DNA of 64,000 nucleotides from Lasiodiplodia sp. COLG20 (lineage: Eukaryota > Ascomycota > Dothideomycetes > Botryosphaeriales > Botryosphaeriaceae). The DNA lies in contig VNWV01000004.1 of assembly GCA_009801085.1 (NCBI GenBank), forward strand, positions 2,108,001 through 2,172,000, written 5' to 3'. Shown piece by piece: positions 44,891-56,649 of the stretch. Both the position numbers and the translations under genes were made by a program. Below the pieces are notes generated by a model that saw nothing but the letters and a program-made list of their open reading frames with translations, had not been told where the DNA came from and searched no databases. Each line of letters begins with the position of its first letter. The stretch's first letter is position 1.

Positions 44891-45416
44891 GCCAATTCGC
44901 CCCTCGTCGTCGATTCCGTGTATGATCGCGCGCGCGCTCCACAATCCTCCGGTGGGAAGCTGGGAGAAGTCAAAGAAGGGGAATTGGGGGAATGGTCTGG
45001 CAACCTTTTTTGTAGAATAATGGACCAATCAAGATGATGGAGATTCCCGATTGCGTCAGCAGTCCGTAGAGAGAAAACCCAGTGTACCATCCCGATTTTA
45101 TCCGTAAAGCATTTTTAGTGAGAGGAAGGTGTTCTTGGCGTTGCCCGGAGGCTTTCATCTCAGACCATTGATGGTTGCGTTGTGCCGCCCTTGGATCACG
45201 CGTCTTTCCCTTCGGCCGGAGGTAGCGGATCCCGAAACCTCATCCATACCTAGACGCAACCATATACTGAGATGGAAGTAAAGCTACCTCGAGAATGATA
45301 TTAACAGGGAAAAATGTATTTCATTTCATTCAACTGTAGTTCAATGCCTCATCGTACAGCCTTCTTTTGAACCTCGGTTTGCATCGCCAGAGTCGAGGCT
45401 CACGCAACAAACCCCA
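44891..45416. other. intergenic stretch between convergent COX9 and AP-3 genes
   Basis: About 0.5 kb; no gene or repeat recognised. Confidence 0.5.
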
Positions 45417-47323
45417 TCAACACCTCACCTCCACCCCATCCCTACTCACGGTCAGATACTTGACTCCCTTATACGGCGTGACCCCCGCACCCAGCCCCCT
45501 CGACTTCCTCTGATCCAGGTTCAAGCTCTCCACCTTGACGCCGCTAGCCAACCACCCCTTGACCTGGAAGCTCAGCGCCGCGCTACTCGGCATGAGCAGC
45601 CTATTCGCCTGCCTTCTCTTCTCCGCACGCGCATCCGTATCCGCAGACGCAGCCCCATTCGCCTTCTCCACCAGCGACGCGGACTGATATCCTGCCCCAC
45701 CCCCTCCCCCTCCCGCCGCCCCAGACGCCTCCCCATCATCATAATCATACTTCCCCGTCCCCAACACCGCCCCGCTATCCCCACCACCCCCCTCCCCATC
45801 CTCATCCTCCTCCCCCACCGCCCCCACCACCGCCCCGCGCAGCGTCGCGACGGCCCCCATCCCCAGCTGCAGCAGGGCCGCGACGTCTTTGGACGAAACG
45901 CGCCACTCGAGCGCCGCGTCGCCGGGCGCGTACTGGGCCTCGCCGCGCGAGGGGCGCAGGTCCGCCAGGTTGCGCACGCCGGCGGGCAGCGGCACGCGGA
46001 CGAGCACGTCGGACAGCTGCGGCGCGGCCGAGGTGCCGCTGTGGGCGCCGCCGCCGATGCCGCCGCCGAGACTGAAGCCGGACCCGGTGCGGCCGCCGAT
46101 GCCAGGGCCGGGGCGGCCGGGGCCACCGATGACGCCGCTGCCCAGGCCGGAGGAGGTGGTGGAGGAGGATGCCGAGGCGGTGGAGCGGAAGCGCGGGGAG
46201 AGGGAGAGGCGGACCTCGAAGTCTGCGGCGGCGGGGCCTAGGCCGGTTTTGACCTCGACGTTGGCGGGGATGTTGAGGCTGGGCTTGTTGGCGCTGCCTT
46301 TCAGGTTATGTGGTGACAGCAGGTAGTCGGGCCCCAGCAGGTCGACCTCGTAGCCGGCCAGCACGAAGCGGCCGTCGGGCGGCACGAAGCTGAGCTCGCC
46401 GGGGCGCTCGCGCCAGCGCGCCAGCCGCACGCACGGGTGGAAGACGGGCAGCTGCACCACGTTGCCAACGCCGCCGGGCGCCTCCAGCCGCAAAATCAGG
46501 TCCGGTATCCCGCTGACCTTGGACGTGAAGGCGATGCTGCCGTTGGCGAAGGCGGAGATGGGGCGGCCGGAGGGCGCGAGTGTGACGGAGAGGGTTTCGA
46601 CGACGTCGACGTAGAGCTCGTTCGAGGTGTGGCGCACGTTGGCGCGGCGCCAGGGGACGGGAGACGCGCTCGGGCTGCTGCCTGGGGGTGTGAGGGTGGG
46701 TTTGAGGGAGGGGCGGGCGCCAAGGGCGGGGGAGGAGCTGCGAGGCGGTTGTGTTAGCGATGGCGTGTAGCTAGGGTGGGAGGACGCATACGATGGCAGG
46801 CCCATGTTTCCGAGCAGGTTCTTCATGACGCTAGGAGCCTCGACAACGTCGCGCAGGGCGTTGCCCTCGGTGTTGGCGACGATGCCGGCATCGCACATCT
46901 CGCCCAGCAGCTGGGCGACGACATCGTAGTGTGCCTCGATCTTGGTCGCCAGCAACGGCGACCCCAGAAAGTCTTCTATCGCATCGGCAACGCGGTGGAG
47001 GAATTCGAGCACCAGCAGAGGCTCCGTATCAACGCTGGACGGCGCGAGGAAGAGTAGGCGGTCCTGGATGATCGAGTGCACGAGAGTCGGTGGATTGGTG
47101 GCGGGCAGGTAAACGAGCGAGGGCCGCGGCGCTGGATGGGCGAGGTAGAGCGGTAGTAGAAGCTGGGCTGACGGCGGGCGCGCACAGTAGACGTGCTCAA
47201 GGATCAGGTTGCTGGGGATTCGCAGTAGTGGTGAGCGCGGCGGTCGACGAGGCGGCGGGGCCGTGGTGGTGGATCGACGTACTTGTGCTCATCGAAGATG
47301 TACAGAGCCTCGACTTGGCTCAT
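45417..47323 (-). CDS. APM3: AP-3 adaptor complex subunit mu
   Basis: Two exons, 47323-47283 (MSQVEALYIFDEH) and 47211-45417, giving 611 aa. The join rebuilds DEHNNLILEHVY, the usual start of AP-3 mu. The longin-like N-terminus is followed by the block LVLEFLHRVADAIEDFLGSP. The mu homology domain begins near NVRHTSNELYVDVVETLSVT, with RPISAFANGSIAFTSKVSG and GYEVDLLGPDYLL. Two Gly/Ser-rich insertions (about 46030-46170 and 45690-45800) are longer than usual and strongly GC-skewed. AP-3 sorts cargo from Golgi or endosomes to the vacuole. The end ALSFQVKGWLASGVKVESLN plus GVKYLTVSRDG is standard, so the gene is complete. Confidence 0.92.
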
Positions 47324-48167
47324 GGCGGGCAGCGGCGTGAACGAGCGCACCCCATCCGTCAGACGAGAAGAGGTAGGAGGGTTGCTGAACGCAAGGTGTG
47401 CTTTGAGAGATGTCGCGCCGGCGTTGGGAAGCTTCGCCGATGATGTCGCCGCGCTGGACCCTCCATGTGCATGACTCGCATGCATCACACTTCGTACCTG
47501 TTTCACCAACTCTCAGCAACGAATCGCATCCATCTTCCTTCCAACTTTATTCATCGCCGCTTGTTCGGCCCGCGTGCAAGGTACTTTGCTGATCTGTCTG
47601 ACAGTAGCCCGCCAGACCTCTATCAGGATTGAACGCATCCACCCCGCACCAGTCATGCATCAGAGTCTCGTTAGAATCAGGACAATGATGCATCGAAAAT
47701 GACCTTGGCGACTCGGCGAGAATCCCTTGACCGGGTTGATCATTGGCTGCGAAATAGAAGTCATAATTCCTCTTCAGCTGACGCCTCGCCTCGACGCAAT
47801 TATGCACCATCAGTCAGCCATGCTGATCAGCTGCTTATGCCAGCTTCATCTACGAATTCGGCAAAAGCGTCATCAACAGCCAACTTCAAATACCATTTCC
47901 GGATCAAGCAGGTGCTACTTGGAAACATGCTAAACTGGTTGAATGACCATTCACGTACAGCCTGGGAGCGCAGTTCCGCTCTCCGCCACCAAAATCAATC
48001 AAATCCGTAATCATCAAAACAGAAAGGTAAGGAGCTACCTGAAGACTAAACTCCGACATCTCTATAGAAACGCAGAATATTACCTCTTGCCACTTACTGC
48101 TTCGTCTTTCGAGTGTTTATGGGAGCACCAGACCTGTTCACGCCAATCCATTTCCCACAGTAAAGAA
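47324..48167. other. intergenic stretch
   Basis: Promoter side of AP-3 mu and 3' flank of the lectin gene. Short frames only. Confidence 0.5.
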
Positions 48168-51100
48168 TCATCCCTTAGATGAAATAGCAAGCCACTGCAC
48201 CGTAGCGGATGAAATCATACTTCCACACCAAGTGTAAATTCTCCTTTTGAATCCGTCCGCTGTAATATCCGAAGCCCAGGTTCCGAATCGGGGATTGTCG
48301 TTGGCACTGCCGAGATCGAACGAGCTAAAACCGACAAGGACCTTCGGTGGCCGAGAAAATTTGCCTTTTGGAAATTCGCAATTCTCATCCCAGGACGCGT
48401 TCCTAGTATCCCTAGCCACGGTCTGATAGGATCCTACGGCGCAGTGCGAGTCATTCTCGATTGCGATCCAGGATATAGAGGCCTGTATCAGAGCTGAATT
48501 GGCAGATCCAACGTTCATCGTAAACCCATTCTCATCAATATGCGTGGCTGAAACGTCGACACGTTTACCATCTCGGATACTCAAGTCCAGTCCAGATATC
48601 CATATCAAGACCTGGGGAACTTTGAAGAAGGGTTTGGCGAATTTCACCCTTCTCTGAACTGAGCCGTGAGCGTGAAAAACGCCCCCCTGAATTCCATGCG
48701 CATCTGGGCGTATACCGACCCATGAGAACTCGCCACTGCCAGCCAATTAGTTTCCTGATATCTCACTTGAAGGCAAGACATCTACCACTCACCCGTAGAA
48801 TAAGGAGTTCGACCATTGATCGACGCCGATGCTGAATTCCCTATTGGTTACGAAGTCTACGCTGGCTGAGAAGCGCATGTTCGCTCCATGCCAAGTGTCC
48901 ATTTTCCGGAACCCCGCCAGGATCAGTGGCATTGGTCTGTCTGGAAACGGATTCTCGTACTGGACGATTGATGGAGTGCGTGGCATCAAAGAGTGATCGT
49001 CGTGGACTTGTCTGGTGTCCCACAGGCCGCTCGGAATCACCTCTCTGTCAAGATATTCCTCCATGCCATCCGAAGCTCCGATGCTAGCAGAGACACGATG
49101 TTCTACGTTGCTCCAGATAGGGGCGATCCGCGTCAAACCAAGGTCCAACCTTCCGTCAGGCGAAGTTTGGCCCCAGAAGCCGTGCACATAGCCACCCTCC
49201 AGGATGGGGTCAAAGTGGACCATCTGCAACCACTTAAACGCGACACCGTCGCGGGTCGAAGACTGCTGCATGGGCTCTCTCCAGTCTGGCGACTGTCCGA
49301 CGAGCGTGGATCCTCGATTCGTCGAGAGCCGCAAGGCGGTGATGCGGACTCGGTCGGCGCCGATGGAGTCTGATCGCCCGGTCTCGACGGAGCATCCCAC
49401 AATCTTCTCGTTTGCCTCGTGGTCGAGCCTCAATTGGATCAGCCTTCCTTGCGGGTCGAGTTTTCCAAACGTTGTCACCAAGCCATTGGTGTATCGGAGG
49501 CTGAGGGTACAAACAACGCCTCTCCAGACATTCACGCTGACCTCGGCGAGGACCCAGTCTGGCTTGAGGTAGTCCAAACTGCAGAAGACCTTCCCAGGAC
49601 CCTCTGCGCCACGCGGAACGTCCATTCGAGACTGCTTCCCCAGCCCTGGATTCTCTGCCCGAAGCTTTTCCACCTTCGCTTTCTCTGCCGGAAGAAGCTC
49701 GTCTCTCGCATCACTGCACAAAAGAACGTACGCCTCCTGCTCTTCCTCATCCAAGTCCAGGTCAGGCACCGGCTCCACACGCGGAACATACTCGCCAAAG
49801 ATCAGCGGGTCCTCAAACGGCTCCTCCCGCTCCTCGCCCGTCGCGATCTCCGGATTCTTCCTTATCTCCTCGACCTCCTTCAATATCTTAATCATTTGAC
49901 GCATGCATTCCCGCTTGGCCCTGGTGGTGCCGGTCCAGGAATTTGCAAACCTGGGCTTCCCCGCGGGCTCGCTTGGCTTGAAGCGCATCGAGCCGGCCTT
50001 GACCGCGGCGATGTGCGCCGAGAGCTGCCGATCAATGTTCTTGTACTCCACAAAGGCGTCCAGGAGCATGTTGGCGTACAGCGCGCAGTGGTCGTATCGG
50101 ACGCAGACGGGGCTGTGGGCGCCGCCTGGAGCGTGGTGGAAGCTGCTCAGACTGTCGAATCTCGTAAGGAGGGCGTAGATGCGCTCGGGCTGGTCAGCGG
50201 CGAGGTTGGGGAACTTGGCCACCAAGTCGCGGAGCGAATGGAGAGTGGTTGGCTGGTTGTCCAGGACGATTGATCGGCCGCCGGGCTTGTAGAGCGTCAC
50301 GGTGACCTTGGAATGTTCTGTCAGGACGCGCATGGCGGATTCAACTGCGCCGATGAGCGGTCGGAATTTCCCCTGGCGGAATGCTAGAACGGCGTCGAGA
50401 CTGTCGGTGTGCGAGGCATCAGTGGATGGCATATTCTCTCAAAAAGCTTTCACGAGGACCGACCTGGTCATGACTTCGACCCTTTTTTTCTTATTGGGGA
50501 CTTGCGCGGAAACAATCGCACTCAGCTGTCCACCCTCGATGAATCCTTTCTATGTCAGCCGAGGATTCCCAAAAAAAAAAAAAAAAAAAATGTAGTAATG
50601 GCTCAAACCGGATATGAAACAGTCTCCAAACTTCTCATGGAAATCTGGTATGCCTAGGAGAGCTTGAGGGATGGAGAAGGCAGAAGCGGGCCGATCCTGG
50701 CGTGTAACTACCTTGACCCCCAGGTAGTAGTTGAGATCTGCTTCGAGAAATGGGCGAACGTCAAAGGGAAGGCCGAGATCGGAGCCTTGTTGGCCTGCGT
50801 TGAGTATTGGGACGGCGCTGGAGATTTTCATCTCTGCAATAACCTCGCTGCAGCCAAGGACTCGTTAGAAACGGCGCAAGAGTCTAGCCGTGGGGGAAGA
50901 GAGAGCGTACCTCAAGCTATCAACGAAGCGAGACGTAAATGTTCTAACAGGGGCCTTGCGATCTGTCACAGTGACAGGCCGAGGCCCAGCGTCATCCGCA
51001 GCCCCACCGGATACTGCCTGCATACGGTTCCATTGCGTAGAGGTTGGCGTTGCGCTGGTGAAGCCGCTTGCCTCAGAAACGCTAGTATTCCCATCGATCT

Positions 51101-51371
51101 GTGCGTTTTGCCAACGGGAATCAAAGAGGTGCGAAGCCGAAGGAGCATCGGCGTGCAGCCGGTCGATAAATACGGCGTCTTCAGCTAGGATCTCCTGTGT
51201 GAATGAGTTGAACCTTCGCCATGTAAGTACGACGTTCTAGCTGGCAATAGAAATGGAGCAGCAGACCCTTGACCTGTAATTTGAGGAATGTTAGTCTGGA
51301 GACAGCTTAGCATTGTGGAAGAGCTCACCCAGTTGCATTGCGTCATTGTAGGGGGCTGTTCGATTCGCCAT
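48168..51371 (-). CDS. perforin (MACPF)-like N-terminus fused to three H-type lectin domains
   Basis: Seven-exon model: 51371-51329, 51273-51267 (7 bp), 51213-50911, 50847-50609, 50545-50464, 50400-48793, 48735-48168, giving 949 aa in one frame. The N-terminal ~230 residues follow a fungal MACPF-like pattern: LGQGFNSFTQEILAEDAV, SRFVDSLSEVIAEMKISSA, EADLNYYLGVKVV, and FGDCFISGFIEGGQL, close to the MACPF signature with paired Gly. Then comes a helical linker (LVAKFPNLAADQPERIYALL). Three H-type lectin repeats end the protein: from NPFPDRPMPLILAGFRKMDT, from VKFAKPFFKVPQVLIWISG, and from FSRPPKVLVGFSSFDLG with VQWLAI. No signal peptide is seen. A pore-forming protein directed by sugar-binding repeats is plausible, but inferred. 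Weak points are the 7-bp exon, the GTCTGC donor at 51266 and the GTCGGT donor at 50463; a two-gene split at 50440 is the alternative. Confidence 0.7.
50571..50590. repeat. A20 homopolymer inside an intron
   Basis: Twenty A on the plus strand (T20 in the sense strand of the lectin gene), inside the intron 50608-50546, between the donor and the CTGAC branch-like site. A likely length-variable tract. Confidence 0.9.
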
Positions 51372-52870
51372 GGTGAAGGTGGTTCTTGATGGTGAAGATG
51401 GGATTGACTGGGCTGCGAATCCGTGAAAGCGCACCTTTTTCTTAAACGCCGTCAAATACAATGCACCCACAGATTATTTACCTTACAAGCGCTAGTTGCG
51501 TGAGACAAGCGAGGAGCCGGGGCTGTTGACCAGTCACCGATGTGCAACGCACAACTCCATGCTGCCAGCGTGACGCTGGCAGCCGAAGCGCCTGCTGCGC
51601 CGCTCTGGGGCCTAATTGCTGCACCTCCGCTCACATCTGTACTCGGCACCATAACCTGCTGCTGATCAAGTGGTGCCCGCAACGCAGGCATTCTGTTTCC
51701 GCAGCAGCGAACTATCGAAGGCGTTTTGGCCTGCAAATTTGCACAGCAGCTGAAGCGAAACACGTCTTGGAGCTGTCAAGGCCGATCGCGGGTGTCCCGC
51801 CCCCACCGGATGGCTGGTGTCGGAAAAGTGCCCCACCTATAGCGGGGCGGCTCTTGCCAGCCTATGATTCGGCATTCAAAGACTGAGCACATAATCAAAC
51901 CACAGCGCTAGAACCTTGGGTCACAACGGCAGTGGAGGCCTTGTGCGAGGGCAGCATCACTGTCGATCTATTCTTCACATTCCTAACAGGACTTTTCTCT
52001 CAGTTGTTGTTATCGCGACCACAAGCGCTCTATGTAGTCTTGATTCTCGTATAGTGCACATCGATCGCGCATTCCACCATTATCAAACAAAATTTCTGTC
52101 TTCAACAGTGAATTAGCACACTGTCACACCTTCTGAATGATCTATAAATTTGTTATTAAACAACAGCGGCGTGACGAGAAAAGGAGTAGATTGCGTGGTG
52201 GTGTTTCAAATGGAGTGAATGTACCAGGGTTAATACTTGATGTTGCGGAAAAAGCAATAAACACGGCAATGAAACAAAGCAATGAAGATAACTAACCCTA
52301 AGATCTAGACCACTCGCTGCATCCACTATTGTCCTATCAAAGTCAAGACTAAATGTGAGGCTTAGTTCTGCTCGTAAGTTGATTATCACAGAACAGCATA
52401 TGCAGGAGGCCTTTACATCTGTAGCATATCAAGTGCTGCAGCAGCAGCAGCATGGCGTATCATCTGACCTTCGAATGTCAGCCTATTAACCCTCTGGGAA
52501 GGCTGCACAAAACCATCCTCCCGCATTTCCCAACCATTCCAGTTGGTGTCCGATGCCGCTGCGCACAGCTTCAAAGCTGTCTCTCATCTTTGTAGCTGCA
52601 GCTATCATGGTCGCTTTTGTTGTTCTACTATATTTGTCATTCTCGAGCGATGATATCCATCAGAACGACTATTTTACTTTGGTCATAATCATCATTCTCA
52701 CGCTAATTAAAACGTCTACTCCGTATTCCGGAGAAGACTCATTCGTCAGGGCCGTATCTGGCAAGACGCAAGGAGAAGAATCTGAGAGACACCCATTTCC
52801 CCAAACCCTACGAGACACCCCAGCCACCACGCCCCCCCTCCCTCCCCGCCGACCTTTCGCAACCTCTCCA
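51372..52870. other. intergenic stretch
   Basis: About 1.5 kb. Holds a short CAG-repeat tract (near 52438-52453). A plus-strand frame from 52553 starts with a hydrophobic stretch (KLSLIFVAAAIMVAFVVLLY) but then runs antisense through the regulator gene and is not accepted. Confidence 0.45.
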
Positions 52871-54885
52871 TCAACAACCCCCCTCCCCCCGCCACCGCCT
52901 CCCACGAAACCTATCACTCAGCAACAACCGATGCCACTTCGCCCAAAACGCATCCGTCCCCGGAAAATCCCTCACCAACTCCGCCGCGCGCTCGATCTCG
53001 CGTATCCTTGCCTCCCGCAACAACTCCACAACCCTATCCTCGAACCACCCCACCATCTCGTCCTCCTTCGCGCTCGTCCCGCGCAGCTTCTCGCTCGCCG
53101 CCGCCGTCCCCTCCGCCAGCGTCCACCCCACCACCAGCGCCCACATGTGCGCTTCGACGCTCAACGCACATGCCCCACCCCGTCCCCCGCCGCCGTGGCC
53201 AGAGGCGGCGGAAGGACCTGATGAAGGCCCAGTCACAACCCCCACGCCCCCCTCCAACACCCGCCGCAGCCGCCGGAGCATCGCGCTGTGCCCCTTCGTC
53301 CCGGTGAAGATTTCGCTCAGCTCCGCCCAGACGTATGCGTTGGCGGCGTTTAGCAGGACGGCTTGCGCCCAGGTGATATCGTCCTCTTCATCCCCCTCAC
53401 CACCGTCATCCCCGTCCCCGTCCCCGTACCCACCGTCATCCCCGTCGTGGTGGTGGAGGAGGTCGTCGTTGTCGTCGTCGTCGACGGCACACAACACCAG
53501 CAACCTATACGTCGCATCATCCAGCACCGCCGCAACCGCCTCCCGCGTCGGCCCGTCGGCGTGCACGATGGGGGCCCATGTAGCGGTCGACGCGAGGGAG
53601 ACGAGGGTGAGGGCGGCGAGGATGCGGGAGAGTTCTGAGGACGACGATGGGAGGAGGGCGGTTGTGCGGGCGTGGATGGCGGCGAGGAAGGCGCGGAAGT
53701 GCGGGGGGAAGGGGGAGGGGGGAGGGGGGGACGAGGAGGAAGAAGGAGGGGAGGAGGAGGATGTTGGGGAGGATGAGGTTGATGACGGGGGTGAGGGGAA
53801 GGCGGCAGCGTCGGCGGCGGGGCTCTTTGATGCGGAGGAGCGGGAGGGGAGGGTGGTGGCGGTGGGAGAAGAGTCGTCCCAGGGCGGGGGCAGCGGAGGC
53901 ACGAGCGTGGGGCGCAGCTGGTGTGCGGCGCAGATGTGGAATTCGCCCCAGATGAGGCCTCGGCGGGCGATGCGGTCGAAGGCGTCGATGCCGCCGCGCA
54001 AGCGGATGAGCTCGAGGGCGCCGTGAAGGTGGGAGAGTGCGAGGGCGGGGTCGTCGGTGTACATGGCCTGGATGCGAGAGCGTCAGTTAATCCATTTGCT
54101 TAGGAAAAGGAAGATGAACGCACCTCACTGCAGCCCGCACAGATGATGGCAAAGACGTAGGCTCCGGATATTTCGGATGGCTTCGTTTTTGCTGACGGAA
54201 GTCTCTCTCTGATAGACCTCAAGAGCTCTTGTTTCGCTCTCAGATGGTTTGCTCTCCGTTCTGGGGGAGGGTCGGGGTTGAAGGTGATGTGCAGACGCGA
54301 GAATCCAGAGAGAAAAGATAGGAGGCAGGTTTCGTCCGAGCAGATCATGTCCCATTGTGTGTTACTGCGTCTTGCAGTTACTGCCTGTCCCGGGTCCTGG
54401 CTCCGAAGCCATCTGTCTTTTGCGTCCAGTTAGCGCCACTGCAGCAAGCGACATCAGCTGAGCATACCGTCGGCGAGTGGTATGCAACCCGGGTATTCGG
54501 CGAAGTCTGGTTGAGGTTTTAGTGGATGGTTCCGGTTGATGGCGCGCTACTTACACTCTACGACTAGCTCATGCACCCCCGGGATGGTTTTCACGGGTAG
54601 CGAGTCGAATGGATCGACACTTGCAAAGCTCGCATCCTGCAATGGACTTGATATACGTTTGGTGACCTCCAAGGCCTGACGTCTTTTTGCTTCGTGTGAA
54701 GCATGCATAATGTGAGCGCGAATCCTGCGTTTCTCCGATTGGCTCTTCTTTGTCGTGACATCAACAAACAGTAGAGCCGAGGGCGAATCTTCTCGCGATG
54801 CAAATGTCGGCGGCGCACCCCGGGTGAACAAGGCATCGTGCCGGTCAAAAATGATCAGTGGATCAGAGGGGTCCGTAGGAGACAT
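52871..54885 (-). CDS. fungal-specific transcription-factor-like protein (Fungal_trans_2 type, no Zn cluster)
   Basis: Four exons, 54885-54555, 54506-54468, 54416-54124 and 54067-52871, giving 619 aa. The start is followed by LIIFDRHDALFTRGAPPTFA, then LLFVDVTTKKSQSEKRRIRA with HIMHASHEAKRRQ, the short basic N-terminal motif typical of this group. The splices rebuild PLADDRWLRSQDPG and TQWDMICSDETCLLSFLSGF. The C-terminal domain has the middle-homology helices: GAYVFAIICAGCSE, AMYTDDPALALSHLHGALEL with IRLRGGIDAFDR, and ILAALTLVSLASTATW. Two low-complexity insertions (Ser/Pro-rich and Asp/Gly-rich) break the domain. Such proteins are presumed nuclear regulators, but without a visible zinc cluster DNA binding is uncertain. 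The target is unknown. Confidence 0.8.
53703..53730 (+). repeat. perfect G-quadruplex motif (four runs of 5-7 G)
   Basis: Runs of 6, 5, 6 and 7 G at 53703-53708, 53711-53715, 53717-53722 and 53724-53730, separated by one or two A. It lies within the coding sequence of the regulator gene, where the minus strand encodes a Pro/Ser stretch. It could slow polymerases or affect the transcript; that is inference. Confidence 0.7.
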
Positions 54886-56649
54886 GATTGTGTTGTTGCG
54901 GCTTACAAACAAGTAAGCGCCAGGGTTTTAACTATTTTCTAGAAGTCCAGGGTTTGTGGCGAAGTCGAGTCGAATGCAGCGTGGGGGCGGAAAGTAAGCT
55001 GCTGACGTGCAGCCAATCCATGTCATCCGCTTCCCGAAAGGCAGGAGGCGGGGCCAGCCGGATCTTGTACCCGCACTGAGCTGCTGCGTGTGCGCTACAC
55101 AGGGCCGTTTGTGGGCAACGTTTAGGGCTCGTCCCTGGATTTACACGAAGCCAAGACCCGCCTAAACGATTAGCCTGCCGTTGGGCATTCAGCATCGCTT
55201 GCTATACGCGCTTTCCTCGCCAGCTATAAGTACTAGCGTTAAGCGGCCCTTTACGAATACTACGCGCTAAAGCATAACGAGCGCCTACTCCACCTATAGC
55301 CTTGTTACCGGCTTCCCTACTTCAGATACTCTTATGAAAATTTCCTTACCGCTCATATCGTCTTCTGCGCCCAATCCCTTCACTACGTCGCCATCCGTAC
55401 CACTACGCCTACGAGGAGGCGCCTGCAATCTAGAACCTGTCATCTTTCAACATGCCAGCACGTCGTACAACGCTACTGAGCTGGCTGCCGCCCTGTGTTT
55501 ACACCGCCAATGGCACTGCCCTACTCGAGTTGTTCGACCACACGCTTACCGCGCTATGCAGCACTTCAGCCCCACACCCGACAGCGGGACCAGGCACGGC
55601 AGGGGAAACTTTTCTCGTGCAGTTGTTCATCCGATAGTGGGCGCTGCCAGCTTGTTGGCTTTGTTGATGCTGTCCTTTTTCCGGGTCGTTTGCGTCAATA
55701 GAGAAAATATTTTGTGCCATTGATTGTCCAGCACGCGGCACATTCCGTCAACTGTTTCAATGATAGCTGATTCAATTTACTTGAAAGGTATGGATTTCTG
55801 CCTCTCATACGTGTAGACGCACAACACGTTGCACAAACTCAAACCATTGCTTTTTCGCGGCTTATCGAAATTATAAGCATCGTAAAACAGGTTTCGGAGA
55901 TGCCTCCCCCGCCTTATCTGTGCGGCTGAACTTGTCCAAACCACGAGAACCGTGATCACGCTGCAGCATTCTTGCATGCGGACGACCAAATGTGAAAGGT
56001 TGAATTGATTTGAGTTGTACCGAGACTCAATCAACCCGATATTTGGGTGGCCTTGTTCCCGGTCTTTCGGATCATTGAACGCGCCGCCTACTTTCAATCC
56101 CGGCATGAAGCTAGCCTACAATCCAGAAAATGTCTCGCCCTAAGCCAGGTTTCCATGCGGCTCAAACGATCGGGTCGGTAGACTAAGGGGCATCCTCAAC
56201 TAGCAGATCATCCGATCTCTCTCCAAGTATGTCACCCCACCCACCCGCAGGCCACACCACAAAAGTCGTTTCAGCCTCATACTGAAACATCCTCTCTATG
56301 TGTGATCTCAAGAAACTATAACAATCTGAAATCACAGAAAAGTAGTGCATTTCAACTCCTGACGAAAGCGCTCGAGACTGCTCGAGATGCGGAGACCTAA
56401 ATACATTTCAAACTGAAGACACAATGACAAGCACCACATGCGGGAGGCAGCTGATGTAGATGATGCAGATGGTGAGCTTCCCGGGCCCAGACATTCGGGT
56501 TTCTTCTGCGTCGACGATTCGTCGTCATAGGGGCCGGGCGCCTGGCCTACCCCTTAGGTAGAGGCCTAGTCCTGACACAAAACCACCGACGCCCAAGTCC
56601 TATCTTTATTCTCGTCGCCCCTACCGACGTTGGCCGACTCCTCTTCCGC
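54886..56649. other. intergenic stretch, partly T/A-rich
   Basis: About 1.8 kb. The part at about 55195-55330 is rich in TA steps (ATAAGTACTAGCGTTAAGC...) unlike its surroundings and could be an old repeat, but no ends or duplications were found. No gene recognised. Confidence 0.4.

Noticed and set aside
50550..50831. 93-codon minus-strand frame as a separate small protein
   Set aside because: It is exon 4 of the perforin/lectin gene read through into its intron (ending in poly-Phe from the T20 tract).
52553..53221. Plus-strand frame with a hydrophobic start
   Set aside because: After about 70 residues it becomes a Pro/Arg-rich shadow of the transcription-factor-like gene on the other strand.
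55195..55330. TA-rich segment as a transposon relic
   Set aside because: Base composition differs from its surroundings, but no inverted repeats, target duplications or coding similarity were found.
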